Below are positions 27,099-37,956 of a stretch of DNA of 42,758 nucleotides, piece after piece. Location of the stretch: NCBI RefSeq assembly GCF_000346295.1, contig NZ_ANOG01000261.1, positions 1 to 42,758 of the forward strand, in the 5' to 3' direction. The position numbers were made by a program, and so were the translations under genes. The DNA comes from Rhodopirellula maiorica SM1. GTDB taxonomy: Bacteria; Planctomycetota; Planctomycetia; Pirellulales; Pirellulaceae. Every line of letters begins with the position of its first letter. The stretch's first letter is position 1. Under the pieces are notes generated by a model, which had not been told where the DNA came from, searched no databases, and saw only the letters and a list, made by a program, of their open reading frames with translations.

Positions 27099-28307
27099 CT
27101 AGAATTCCGAGTTGATGGTCTCCTTCGCGGCTCGTGTCCCCAGCGAACCCCACAAACCATAGGGACTCTTCGCGCCTGGTGCATTGTTGTTTGCCGCGTT
27201 GCCGCTGATGTAGACCACGGGGTTACGTTGGTTACCCGCTTCGATCGAATCGGTGATGAACTTCACTGCACCATCACCCATCAGCACATGAATACCGCCT
27301 TGGTGACGACTCGATCCGGTTGTGATTGACGGTCCGTTCGAATCGTGAGGGATACACATGGGGCTGTTGGGCGGCAAGATGGTGAACGCCATTGATTGCA
27401 CATTTTGGTCGTCGGCCCATCGGTAACCGCGTCCCTTCGTCGACCCCTCGGTATTGCCAGCGGTCCAGAATTGAGGACGCTGAGGATCCAGCATCCCCGC
27501 TTCGATGCACAGGCTTGGGTTGTCCCGTATGTCCGTCTGGGCCGGTTGACCACTGGGGTGACGTTTGCCGATGGTACGGGCATCGTTGTCACCCAAATCA
27601 GTAGCGATTTCCATCATTGCAATGGTGTTGGAAAGACCGTCGAGAACGTCGCGAAACTTCATCGACTTGTGACGAACAAACATGCCTCGATTGGCCGCGC
27701 GAGATTCCTCGGCATAAGAGCTGTTGGTTGGCCCACTATCGGGATCAAAGTCCCCATGTTGGGCACGCCAATGCGAATCCCCCATGCACGATGCATAGTT
27801 GGTTCGGCCCAGCGATGGCAATCCAGTGCCTGGATCGCTCGGGCAGCGAAGCGTGGGAATTTGTGTGGCCCAAGGCACATATTGGATGTTCTCGGGAGTC
27901 GGTCCCATGGCGGGCCATGGAGGCGATTGTTGTGCCCCATCGGTGCGTTCGGTACTGGGATTGGTGATCTTCTCCCATAACGCTTGTTGCTCGACAAACG
28001 GAGTCATCCCCACCAACGAACTCAATCGCCAATGGTTGTTTGTGCTGTAACTGCTCCACCAGTTCTGACCGTTGTCGCTTCCGTCGTCGGTGCCGGTGCC
28101 ATGAACGGGCATCTGACCATACGCGCTGTGATAGTTGTGAAGCCCCAAGCCAAGCTGTTTGACATTGTTGCTGCAACTCATTCTACGGGCCGCTTCGCGG
28201 GCCGCCTGTACTGCCGGCAGGAGCAATCCTACCAGCACGCCGATGATGGCGATCACCACCAGCAGTTCCACCAAGGTGAAACCTCTTGAGTGTTCAGAAC
28301 GGTTCAT
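27099..28307 (-). CDS. DUF1559 prepilin-like protein
   Basis: The protein has 402 residues. The N-terminal type IV prepilin motif RGFTLVELLVVIAIIGVLVG is followed by LLPAVQAAREAARRMSC, as usual for the DUF1559 family that is massively expanded in planctomycetes. The G-F-T-L-V-E segment is the prepilin-peptidase site. The body is a beta-rich pseudopilin-type domain, and the C-terminal H-x9-DG motif (HQGGIHVLMGDGAVKF) is present. These proteins are exported and may form pseudopilus-like or surface structures; individual roles are unknown. The neighbour at 29005-29916 is a close, truncated paralogue. Confidence 0.93.
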   Translation of the reverse strand: MNRSEHSRGFTLVELLVVIAIIGVLVGLLLPAVQAAREAARRMSCSNNVKQLGLGLHNYHSAYGQMPVHGTGTDDGSDNGQNWWSSYSTNNHWRLSSLVGMTPFVEQQALWEKITNPSTERTDGAQQSPPWPAMGPTPENIQYVPWATQIPTLRCPSDPGTGLPSLGRTNYASCMGDSHWRAQHGDFDPDSGPTNSSYAEESRAANRGMFVRHKSMKFRDVLDGLSNTIAMMEIATDLGDNDARTIGKRHPSGQPAQTDIRDNPSLCIEAGMLDPQRPQFWTAGNTEGSTKGRGYRWADDQNVQSMAFTILPPNSPMCIPHDSNGPSITTGSSRHQGGIHVLMGDGAVKFITDSIEAGNQRNPVVYISGNAANNNAPGAKSPYGLWGSLGTRAAKETINSEF

Positions 28308-29004
28308 TGATGAACTCCAATGAAGAAGAAATTAATTCCACAGCGGGAAGGGACCTACAGTCCGCCGCTGCAGGGACGACATCTTGCCGTCGGGAAAGGA
28401 ACAGCCACTAATTGTACCCCAACGGCAATCTGTTGATCCATAACTCTTTAGAAGGGGGCAGTCAAGATTTGCCTGAATGCGAAGAGCCGTGTCGCTGCGG
28501 TTTCGTAAATGCGAACGGCAAATTGTCTGCGTACAACAAGTCGCCTTTTCTGCGAGGGGGCAGGCAAAAAGTGCGCATTCCGAAATTGAGTGCGGTTCAA
28601 TTTTCGCAAACAGGAAGTGTTGAACCGCAGGGGATCGAAAATAGAAGCGAATAAACCTATAGCCGCCAATGGAGTCGTTATGCAATTGCTCCTCGGTGAC
28701 TTGGGGAGGGGCTTTGCGGACACGACGGCGGGGGGCGGCGTAGCAAACGAGCTGATCATTTAGATCAAGACGCTATCCGTCGACCCCACATATTCGATGA
28801 GATATGTTTTCCATTGATCGTGACAGCCAGGACAATAGTCGCGTCCATGGCACGCGAAATCAGTAGCGTCGCGGAGAGAATTCCGCCACAGATCGGGGGG
28901 CAAACGTCAGGTTCGTGACCGATGTAAAAAAGAAAACCCCCGAGCTAAGGCAAGCTCGGGGGTTTCGTCGAAACTTTAAGCATCACAGTGAATCGATCGT
29001 TGGC
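28308..29004. other. Intergenic region between DUF1559 paralogues
   Basis: About 700 bp with no credible gene; frames of up to about 100 codons lack motifs and binding sites. The right end contains the terminator of the truncated paralogue (28934-28965). The left part should hold the promoter of the full-length DUF1559 gene. Confidence 0.5.
28934..28965 (-). terminator. Terminator after the truncated DUF1559 gene
   Basis: A perfect 13-bp stem (28934-28946 with 28953-28965) with a 6-base loop runs on the minus strand into TTTTCTTTTTT. It lies about 40 nt beyond the stop at 29005. Confidence 0.88.
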
Positions 29005-29916
29005 TTAGAAATCTGCGTCGATGGTCTCTTTCGAGGCTCGTGTTCCTAACGCCCCCCACAATCCATAGGGGCTCTTCGCACCAGCGACATTTTTGTTGGC
29101 AACAGTTCCTCCATTGTGGACCACTGGGTTGCGTTGGTTGCCTGCTTCGATCGAATCGGTGATGAATTTGACCGCTCCATCACCCATCAACACATGGATA
29201 CCGCCCTGGTGACGACTCGATCCAGTCGTGATCGATGGCCCATTGGAATCGTGTGGAATACAAACCGGGCTGTTCGGTGGCAGAGTCGTAAAGGACATCG
29301 AATGCATGTTTTGGGAATCAGCCCAGCGATACCCGCGTCCTTTGCTGACCGACTCGAATTCCGTTGTAGCACCCGGGAGCCAGAATTGTGGACGTTCTGG
29401 ATCAATCATATTCGATTCCAAACACGAGCTTGGATTGTCGCGGATATCGTTTTGGCCCGATTGGCCGTTTGGATGTTTCTTGCCAAAGGTACGGGCATCT
29501 TGATCGCCCAAGTCTGTGGCGATTTCCATCATCGCGATGGTATTGGAGAGTCCATCGAGAGCGTCGCGAAATTTTGTCGCTTTATGACGAACAAACATGC
29601 CGCGATTGGCTGCGCGTGATTCCTGCGCGTATCCGCTGTTGGTGGGGCCCACGTCGGGGTCAAATTCGCCGTGCTGCGCCCTCCAGTGAGAATCGCCCAT
29701 GCACGAGGCATAGTTGGTTCGCCCCAGTGCGGGCAGTCCGGTGCCAGGGTCACTTGGGCAGCGAAGACCGGGCAGCTCGGTTGCCCAAGGGATGTACTGA
29801 ATTTGTTGGGGAGTAGGCCCCATAGCCGGCCACGGGTTCGTCGTGGTCTCAATGCCGGCACCATTGTTGCCGTCGGGGGTTTGTTTTGACCCGGAGGTGC
29901 TGCGTGGGGGAGTCAC
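29005..29916 (-). pseudogene. 5'-truncated DUF1559 protein
   Basis: The 303-residue frame matches the full-length paralogue at 27099 almost throughout, from WPAMGPTPQQIQYIPWATEL to the H-x9-DG tail and the final ETIDADF. The first 125 residues or so, including the prepilin motif, are missing. Upstream of GTG 29916 the frame meets a stop, and only 53 bp remain before the next gene. Without the export motif it is unlikely to work as a pseudopilin, so I call it a deletion remnant. The intact terminator and high similarity suggest the loss is recent. Confidence 0.75.
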
Positions 29917-29969
29917 GCTATGGCAAAAACTCTAGACACGGTGGGCTATAGAGTTCAAGCCGAGTGGCT

Positions 29970-32900
29970 TCAAGGCATTGAAAATGCTTCCGGAGCATCC
30001 TGGACGAGCAGCCAGTTCCGTTTTGTGGCTACATTCGACCAAGTCTGTTGAGATTGGTTAGGCCAAGTGACCGTGATATCGCAGTTCTCGGTGGTGTCGC
30101 CCAAGCCGATCCGCATGATGCGTTCGTTGCTGCACAAATAACCGTCGCCCGACGTCAATGTGGCCACCCAGCGGTCGTCACCGCACTGAATTTCGATCTT
30201 TGCTCCGATCGCGTCCCGCGCCCCGACAGTTCCCGTCAATTCAAACTCGATCCAGGTTCCCGTTGCATGGTTTCGGTTGATCAGCAATGCGATGGGTTCG
30301 GTTTGATGCGTGACGGCAATGTCGGTTTGATGATCCCGATTGGCATCGAGCGTCCACAACGCTCGACCGACGTGCGGCAGAGCCAAATATTCACTGGCGA
30401 ATTGATGCTCGAGCGACGCAAAACGATGGTTGGGGTCGACACCAAAAATCTGCATGGGATGCGCGTAAACTGATTTCTTTCCCTCACGCGAGAACATATC
30501 GACATGACCGTTGGAGACGATCAGTTCCGCTTGTCCGTTGTGATCTAAATCCACCGTCGCAGTGCCGAATCCAACCAATGGAAGCGTCGGTTGAATCAGA
30601 TCGTGCATCGCAGTTCGGTCTTGCCACTGACCTGGAATCACCTGTTCGTAGAGCGTGTTGTATTCGCGATCGAAATTGGTCACATAGAAATCAAGGTCGC
30701 CATCGCGATCGAAATCGGACGTGGCAATCCCCATCGAACCTTGCGCGGTCGAGCGATCATCACCCGCCAAGCCGAACGCGATCGCGGACTCCGAAAGTTT
30801 GAATTTGTTTGTCTCTGCATTGCCACGCCAATAATGGTTTTGCGTCATGTCGTTGGCAACAAGGATGTCCAACCCACGGGTATCATCCAACGCACCCACG
30901 ACCACGCCGAGTCCTCGGCCCAGTACGGATGGGGCGTTGCTCCATTGGTCGGTCGCGTCGACGAAGCTTCCATCACCGACCCCGCGGTAAAAACGGTCTC
31001 GCTCGGCGGGGAATTTCATGGGTGAACATGAACGTGGTATTTCTTGTTTGTCGTTGCCACAGGGCTGCGTCGACGGTTCAAGACCGGCGCAGTAATGCAG
31101 GATCACCAGGTCGGAAATCCCGTCGTTGTCCAGGTCGGCGATCGCACCACTTGTCGACCAGGACTGCGAAGTGGATTCACTTGGTAAACGAAGCGTTGCG
31201 TCAGAAAAGGAGCCGTCACCGTTATTGATCAACAAGGTGTTCGGGCCGTAGTTGAGTATAAACAAATCGGGAAAACCATCCTCGTTGACATCGCCCACGG
31301 CAACCCCTTGGCCAAAACCCGTGTCACCGGTCCCCGATGCCATCGTGACCGCGGAAAAGGAACCTCCGAGATTGCGATACAACGCATTGGCATCCGAATC
31401 TCGCTCAGGCGGTTTCCCACCCGCCGCGACGAGATACAGGTCGCTCCAGCCGTCGAGGTCAAAGTCGAGTGTCCCGCCACCGCAACCAAGCGTTTCATGC
31501 AACATGATGCCGGGAAGGTCCAGGTCGTCGGCGGTGGCACCGTGGAAACGTAAATTGCGAAGTGAGGCTTCGTTGACGAGATGTAGCTTGGGCGTCGTCG
31601 CCCCGATTGGATCGGCGTCGGACGTCTCTCGCTGCGAATCGAGGTTGGCTGAAGTGTCGATTCCAGACGAACCCACAATCGCAGGCAAGGGAAGGTATGA
31701 CAAATCAAGCGTCAATTCGAGGTGTTGCTGTGTCGATTGCCATGGCGTGTTTTTCCGCAGCAGCGAGATAATCTCGTTGCGTGTCTCTTCCACCGGGACA
31801 GCATCGTCGGCCGGCAGCGTCGTTGCCATGGCGGCCCACGCTTCGGCTTCCCATAGTCGGCCGAGTTCACGTAACGTGCCGGCAATATCGGTGGCGATTT
31901 CGCGTGAGATTTCTCCAGTTCGCTCAAACCGACTCTTCTGCTGGTTGAACTTGCTGAGCAGCGTCGCTCGGCGGTCCACGGATTCAATCGCTTGTGTCGG
32001 AATTTCGCTGCCGCTTTGCACAAGTTGTTTGAGCGAAACGCCCAACTTTGTCCATGATTCGGCAATATCGGCATCGACCTGGGTTGCCTGCCAATACGCC
32101 CGAGCGGCCTGCGGAACATGCTGCTGCGTTCTTGCCCAGTCCCCGATCGCCAACCAGTAGTTGGCGTGCTGCTGGATTCCGGCAACGTGCGTCTCAGCCC
32201 ACTGCTTCAGTTCGGTAGTACGTCCCGCCGAGGACAACGATCGGGCCAGCAGGGCATGCGCGGGTACGAAATTGGGATGCGTTTCAATTATCTCTCGCAA
32301 CAGTTCGATGGCGTCCTCGTAATCGCCTTCGTCAAATTGGATGCGCGCTCTGCCGATCATCGGTCGCCGATCATCCGGGTTTCTTGACGCAACTTCTTCC
32401 AAGGGCTTCGGATCCAACGAGCGGCGAACGGTGTTCCCGAGCGACTTCAGCAGTTCGAGATCGAATTGGCGTTTTCGCACCAGCATGCGGCCATGCTCTA
32501 AGCTTGCCGCCCGATTTTCGGTTCCCACGTACAAATCAAATAACGTCCGCCGCATCTCGTGGTGATTCGGTTGAGCCTGGACCGCTTCGGACAACAAATC
32601 GATTGCGTCGAACAGACGTCCTGCGGAGATCAGGGCCACCATCGCTTGATGCACCCGTGGCTCTTTTTCAAAGGATTCGACTCGGCATGCTTGGATCAAT
32701 ATGTCCGCCGCTCGCGATGGCTGCTCGTTGACATGCGCGACTTTGGCAAGATCGATTAGGACGTCGATGTCATTGGGATAGCGACGCAGCACAGCATCGG
32801 TGTACTGGTAGGCTCGTTGCCAATCGTCGTCGTCGATCGCCCGTTTCATCGTCCGCAGTGGAGTCGGGTCGGTTTTCGGATCGGGCCACTGCGTCGAAGG

Positions 32901-33002
32901 ATCGCTGCAACCGACAACGCTGGCCAGCAAAAGCGAAAGACAAGAAATCAGTGACCAAGATCGGGATTGATTTATTGAGTGGAAGGTGATCGTTGACAGC
33001 AT
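29970..33002 (-). CDS. Lipoprotein with TPR-like, FG-GAP and UnbV/ASPIC domains
   Basis: The protein has 1010 residues. The start ATG 33002 gives a lipoprotein signal ending LLLASVVGC; the frame extends to 33197, but that part has no signal and includes a 15-bp tandem repeat. Residues about 50-470 are helical TPR-like repeats (YQYTDAVLRRYPNDIDVLID, ALLARSLSSAGRTTELKQWA). A beta-propeller of FG-GAP repeats follows, with calcium-binding-type loops DFDLDGWSD, VNEDGFPD, DLDNDGISD and DFDRDGDLD. The C-terminus is an ASPIC/UnbV domain (VGARDAIGAKIEIQCGDDRW, TVTWPNQSQQTW). Such CRTAC1-like proteins are abundant in planctomycetes; the function is unknown, probably surface binding. It is divergent from the FG-GAP/CxxCH gene. 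Confidence 0.88.
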   Translation of the reverse strand: MLSTITFHSINQSRSWSLISCLSLLLASVVGCSDPSTQWPDPKTDPTPLRTMKRAIDDDDWQRAYQYTDAVLRRYPNDIDVLIDLAKVAHVNEQPSRAADILIQACRVESFEKEPRVHQAMVALISAGRLFDAIDLLSEAVQAQPNHHEMRRTLFDLYVGTENRAASLEHGRMLVRKRQFDLELLKSLGNTVRRSLDPKPLEEVASRNPDDRRPMIGRARIQFDEGDYEDAIELLREIIETHPNFVPAHALLARSLSSAGRTTELKQWAETHVAGIQQHANYWLAIGDWARTQQHVPQAARAYWQATQVDADIAESWTKLGVSLKQLVQSGSEIPTQAIESVDRRATLLSKFNQQKSRFERTGEISREIATDIAGTLRELGRLWEAEAWAAMATTLPADDAVPVEETRNEIISLLRKNTPWQSTQQHLELTLDLSYLPLPAIVGSSGIDTSANLDSQRETSDADPIGATTPKLHLVNEASLRNLRFHGATADDLDLPGIMLHETLGCGGGTLDFDLDGWSDLYLVAAGGKPPERDSDANALYRNLGGSFSAVTMASGTGDTGFGQGVAVGDVNEDGFPDLFILNYGPNTLLINNGDGSFSDATLRLPSESTSQSWSTSGAIADLDNDGISDLVILHYCAGLEPSTQPCGNDKQEIPRSCSPMKFPAERDRFYRGVGDGSFVDATDQWSNAPSVLGRGLGVVVGALDDTRGLDILVANDMTQNHYWRGNAETNKFKLSESAIAFGLAGDDRSTAQGSMGIATSDFDRDGDLDFYVTNFDREYNTLYEQVIPGQWQDRTAMHDLIQPTLPLVGFGTATVDLDHNGQAELIVSNGHVDMFSREGKKSVYAHPMQIFGVDPNHRFASLEHQFASEYLALPHVGRALWTLDANRDHQTDIAVTHQTEPIALLINRNHATGTWIEFELTGTVGARDAIGAKIEIQCGDDRWVATLTSGDGYLCSNERIMRIGLGDTTENCDITVTWPNQSQQTWSNVATKRNWLLVQDAPEAFSMP

Positions 33003-33057
33003 GCGTACCTGGAATCCTCGGCCGTCCGAAAAACCTCCGTCGGTTTGAACGGGGACA

Positions 33058-33087
33058 CCGTTACCAATGGGTCCGTTACCAATGGGT
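33058..33087. repeat. 15-bp perfect tandem duplication
   Basis: The unit ccgttaccaatgggt occurs twice in the spacer between the divergent FG-GAP genes. Confidence 0.9.
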
Positions 33088-33262
33088 GATGAGCAAACGG
33101 TTCCTGTGCGGAGATGATCGATTGATTCTAGCGAGTCCCCCGCTGACTCACAACGTTGCAGGATCGCTGGCGATGGCGACGACTGCTGCCAAATCAATCG
33201 TAGGTGATGCTGGATTCAGTGGTTCGTGTTAAACTTGGCAAAGTGGTCGATTCGCCTCATTC

Positions 33263-34921
33263 ATGTCCTTATCCGTGCGTTCCATGTCTTTCATTTTTCG
33301 CTGTGCCACGTTGTTTTTGCTTGGTTTGTTGTTGATCAGCATCGGCTGCAATGATGTCGCCGATGTCCAAGCACGCCCCGAATCATCGGCGGTGCCGGGT
33401 GTCGAAGAACCGCACGCGGATCCGGTAACCGAGGCGACGGACCACCCGAAGTTGAGTGAGCAGGAGAAGCTAACGCTTGTCAATCGAATGCGTCCCGCAG
33501 TTGACAAGTTCTGTGGCGATTGTCACTCGACGTCGCCTCCTGAGAGTTCGACGATCGAGGAATGGATCGACGAAGTGGACCAAGGGTTTATGTTGTACCA
33601 AACCTCGGGACGTACCGATTTGGAGGTTCCGGATCGTGATGATGTTTTGAAGTTTTTTCAGTATCAGGCTCCCGAGAAACTCATTCTCACCAACGGAATT
33701 GCGGGCTATCCGCAATCGCCTGTTCCTTTTGAACGTATCACGGCTGACTATCCTGATAATCGCCCGCCGGGCATCACCCATATCCAGTGGATCGATTTGG
33801 GAATCAAGCCGACATCGGCGTTGGTGTATTGTGACATCGGTACCGGGGCGGTGAAGGCTCATTGGCCATCGGAATCCGGCCGTCCGACCGTTCGGCTCGG
33901 AACCGTTTTGCAACCGGTGCACGTGGCGCCGTGCGATCTCGATCGAGATGGGAAGATGGATCTGGTCATCGCAGATATTGGCGAATTCAACGCTAACGAG
34001 AGCGACCTTGGACAAATCGTGTGGCTGCATCGTAGTTCGAAGTCATCTACGGAGTCAGCGAACGCACAGAACGACGATAAATTTGAAAAGACAGTGTTGC
34101 TCGATGGTCTCAGCCGACTCGCCGACGTGCGTCCAGCCGACTTCGATGGCGACGGCGACATCGATCTACTAGTCGCTGCATTTGGATGGCGAACGACTGG
34201 CAAGATTTTTTTAATGCGAAACGAGAACCGCTTCGACGAGGGAGTGCCGCAGTTTACGGTCGAAACCGTCGATGATCGTCATGGGCCGATTCATGTGCCG
34301 CCGATTGATCTAAACAACGATGGGCATCTCGATTTCATCGCCTTGTTTGGGCAAGAACACGAGCGAGTGGAAGCGTTCCTGAACGACGGCGATGGAAATT
34401 TCAATAGCGAGCTGCTGTGGGCAGCGCCCAATCCAGCGTACGGTTCAAGTGGGATTCAGTTGGCCGATCTCGATGGCGATGGCGACGTGGATGTGCTGTA
34501 CACCAATGGCGATTCGTTTGACCGGGGGGCCAAACCGCATCACTCGGTCCAGTGGCTCGAAAACGAAGGTTCCTACCCCTGGAAACATCACCCGCTGATC
34601 AATATGCCTGGGGCGATGGCTGCACAGGCGGCTGACTTTGACGGCGATGGAGATCTAGATGTGATCGCCACCTCGTTGTTGGTAGGTGACAGTCAGAAAC
34701 AAGTGGACGCAGTGGATTCGTCGTCAATCGTACTGTTACTGCAAACATCGAAAGGCGAGTTTACGCCAACCAAGATCGAAGCAAAATCGCATCAACATTT
34801 AGCACTCCGAACGGCCGATTTTGACGGAGATGGCAAGTTGGATGTGGCGGTCGGAAATTTCCTTCGCAACGGCCCCAAGGATCAACCCGATTTGATCCTG
34901 CTATATAACGCTGGTGAGTGA
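33263..34921 (+). CDS. FG-GAP/VCBS lipoprotein with CxxCH motif
   Basis: The protein has 552 residues. The signal FLLGLLLISIGC is a lipobox. Residues about 80-90 carry FCGDCHS, a single c-type haem attachment motif. The rest is a propeller of FG-GAP/VCBS repeats with DLDRDGKMD, DFDGDGDID, DLNNDGHLD, DLDGDGDVD, DFDGDGDLD and DFDGDGKLD loops. ATG 33284 is an alternative start that still keeps the signal. It could be a surface haem protein that passes electrons or binds polymers; no substrate is evident. It is divergent from the TPR/FG-GAP/UnbV gene with a 260-bp shared spacer. Confidence 0.87.
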   Translation: MSLSVRSMSFIFRCATLFLLGLLLISIGCNDVADVQARPESSAVPGVEEPHADPVTEATDHPKLSEQEKLTLVNRMRPAVDKFCGDCHSTSPPESSTIEEWIDEVDQGFMLYQTSGRTDLEVPDRDDVLKFFQYQAPEKLILTNGIAGYPQSPVPFERITADYPDNRPPGITHIQWIDLGIKPTSALVYCDIGTGAVKAHWPSESGRPTVRLGTVLQPVHVAPCDLDRDGKMDLVIADIGEFNANESDLGQIVWLHRSSKSSTESANAQNDDKFEKTVLLDGLSRLADVRPADFDGDGDIDLLVAAFGWRTTGKIFLMRNENRFDEGVPQFTVETVDDRHGPIHVPPIDLNNDGHLDFIALFGQEHERVEAFLNDGDGNFNSELLWAAPNPAYGSSGIQLADLDGDGDVDVLYTNGDSFDRGAKPHHSVQWLENEGSYPWKHHPLINMPGAMAAQAADFDGDGDLDVIATSLLVGDSQKQVDAVDSSSIVLLLQTSKGEFTPTKIEAKSHQHLALRTADFDGDGKLDVAVGNFLRNGPKDQPDLILLYNAGE

Positions 34922-34928
34922 CCCGAAA

Positions 34929-34962
34929 GCTCACCATTGTCGCTCACCATTGTTGCTCACCA
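34929..34962. repeat. 13-bp tandem repeat, 2.6 units
   Basis: gctcaccattgtc, gctcaccattgtt and a partial gctcacca lie in a row just after the FG-GAP gene stop. Confidence 0.88.
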
Positions 34963-35021
34963 GAGAACCTACCGACAAGCTCCTACCAAACTGCTTATCA
35001 CGCTGGATAGTGGAGAATAAG

Positions 35022-35071
35022 GGCCATGCGTTTGGTGCATGGCCGGTATTCGTGAAATGCATTGGATGCAT
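35022..35071. promoter_or_regulatory. Two palindromes upstream of katG
   Basis: An 8-bp stem ggccatgc/gcatggcc (35022-35029, 35037-35044) is followed by two ATGCAT palindromes three bases apart (35057-35062, 35066-35071). They lie 110-160 bp before the katG start and could bind a regulator, but no known operator consensus is matched. Confidence 0.3.
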
Positions 35072-35093
35072 GTGTCGTTCTTGCCAATACTAG

Positions 35094-37577
<2,484 letters not shown>

Positions 37578-37956
37578 CCGGCCCGCAGGGTTGCCCGTGC
37601 GAGAGATGATTGCCCATGGGGCGGTCGATATCTCGTTCGGGCGACCACCGACGGCTGGTCCGTCGACTCGATGCACGTGGAAATCGGAGTGTGGAAATCG
37701 GAATGTGGGAGAGGGTTCTAAGTTGTCGCGGGTAGATCGACAAGCTGGAATTCGATCCCACATTTTTTCGTTCGGCGTACACCGCGGGGCCACGTTCCGG
37801 TGGAATTTTTGTGTCTTGATATCCACTGGAATTGAGCTTTTTTCCCGTAATTGTTTGATTGCATCACGGGTGGGCCCGATATAAGGGACAGGTTGGTACA
37901 GTCGTAGGGGTTAGGAACGCCTCGATTTGAATGGGCAAGCAAATTCGAGGATACAG
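37578..37956. other. Intergenic region upstream of the surface-protein gene
   Basis: No gene is visible in these 379 bp. A 14-bp tandem duplication lies at 37677-37704. The AT-richer second half (about 37795-37860) probably holds the promoter of the next gene. Confidence 0.5.
37677..37704. repeat. 14-bp tandem duplication
   Basis: gtggaaatcggagt is followed directly by gtggaaatcggaat (one mismatch) and then a partial gtggga. Confidence 0.85.

Noticed and set aside
34929-34962. Tandem repeat considered as a short CRISPR or iteron origin
   Set aside because: Only 2.6 units of 13 bp with no spacers, no DnaA boxes and no rep gene nearby.
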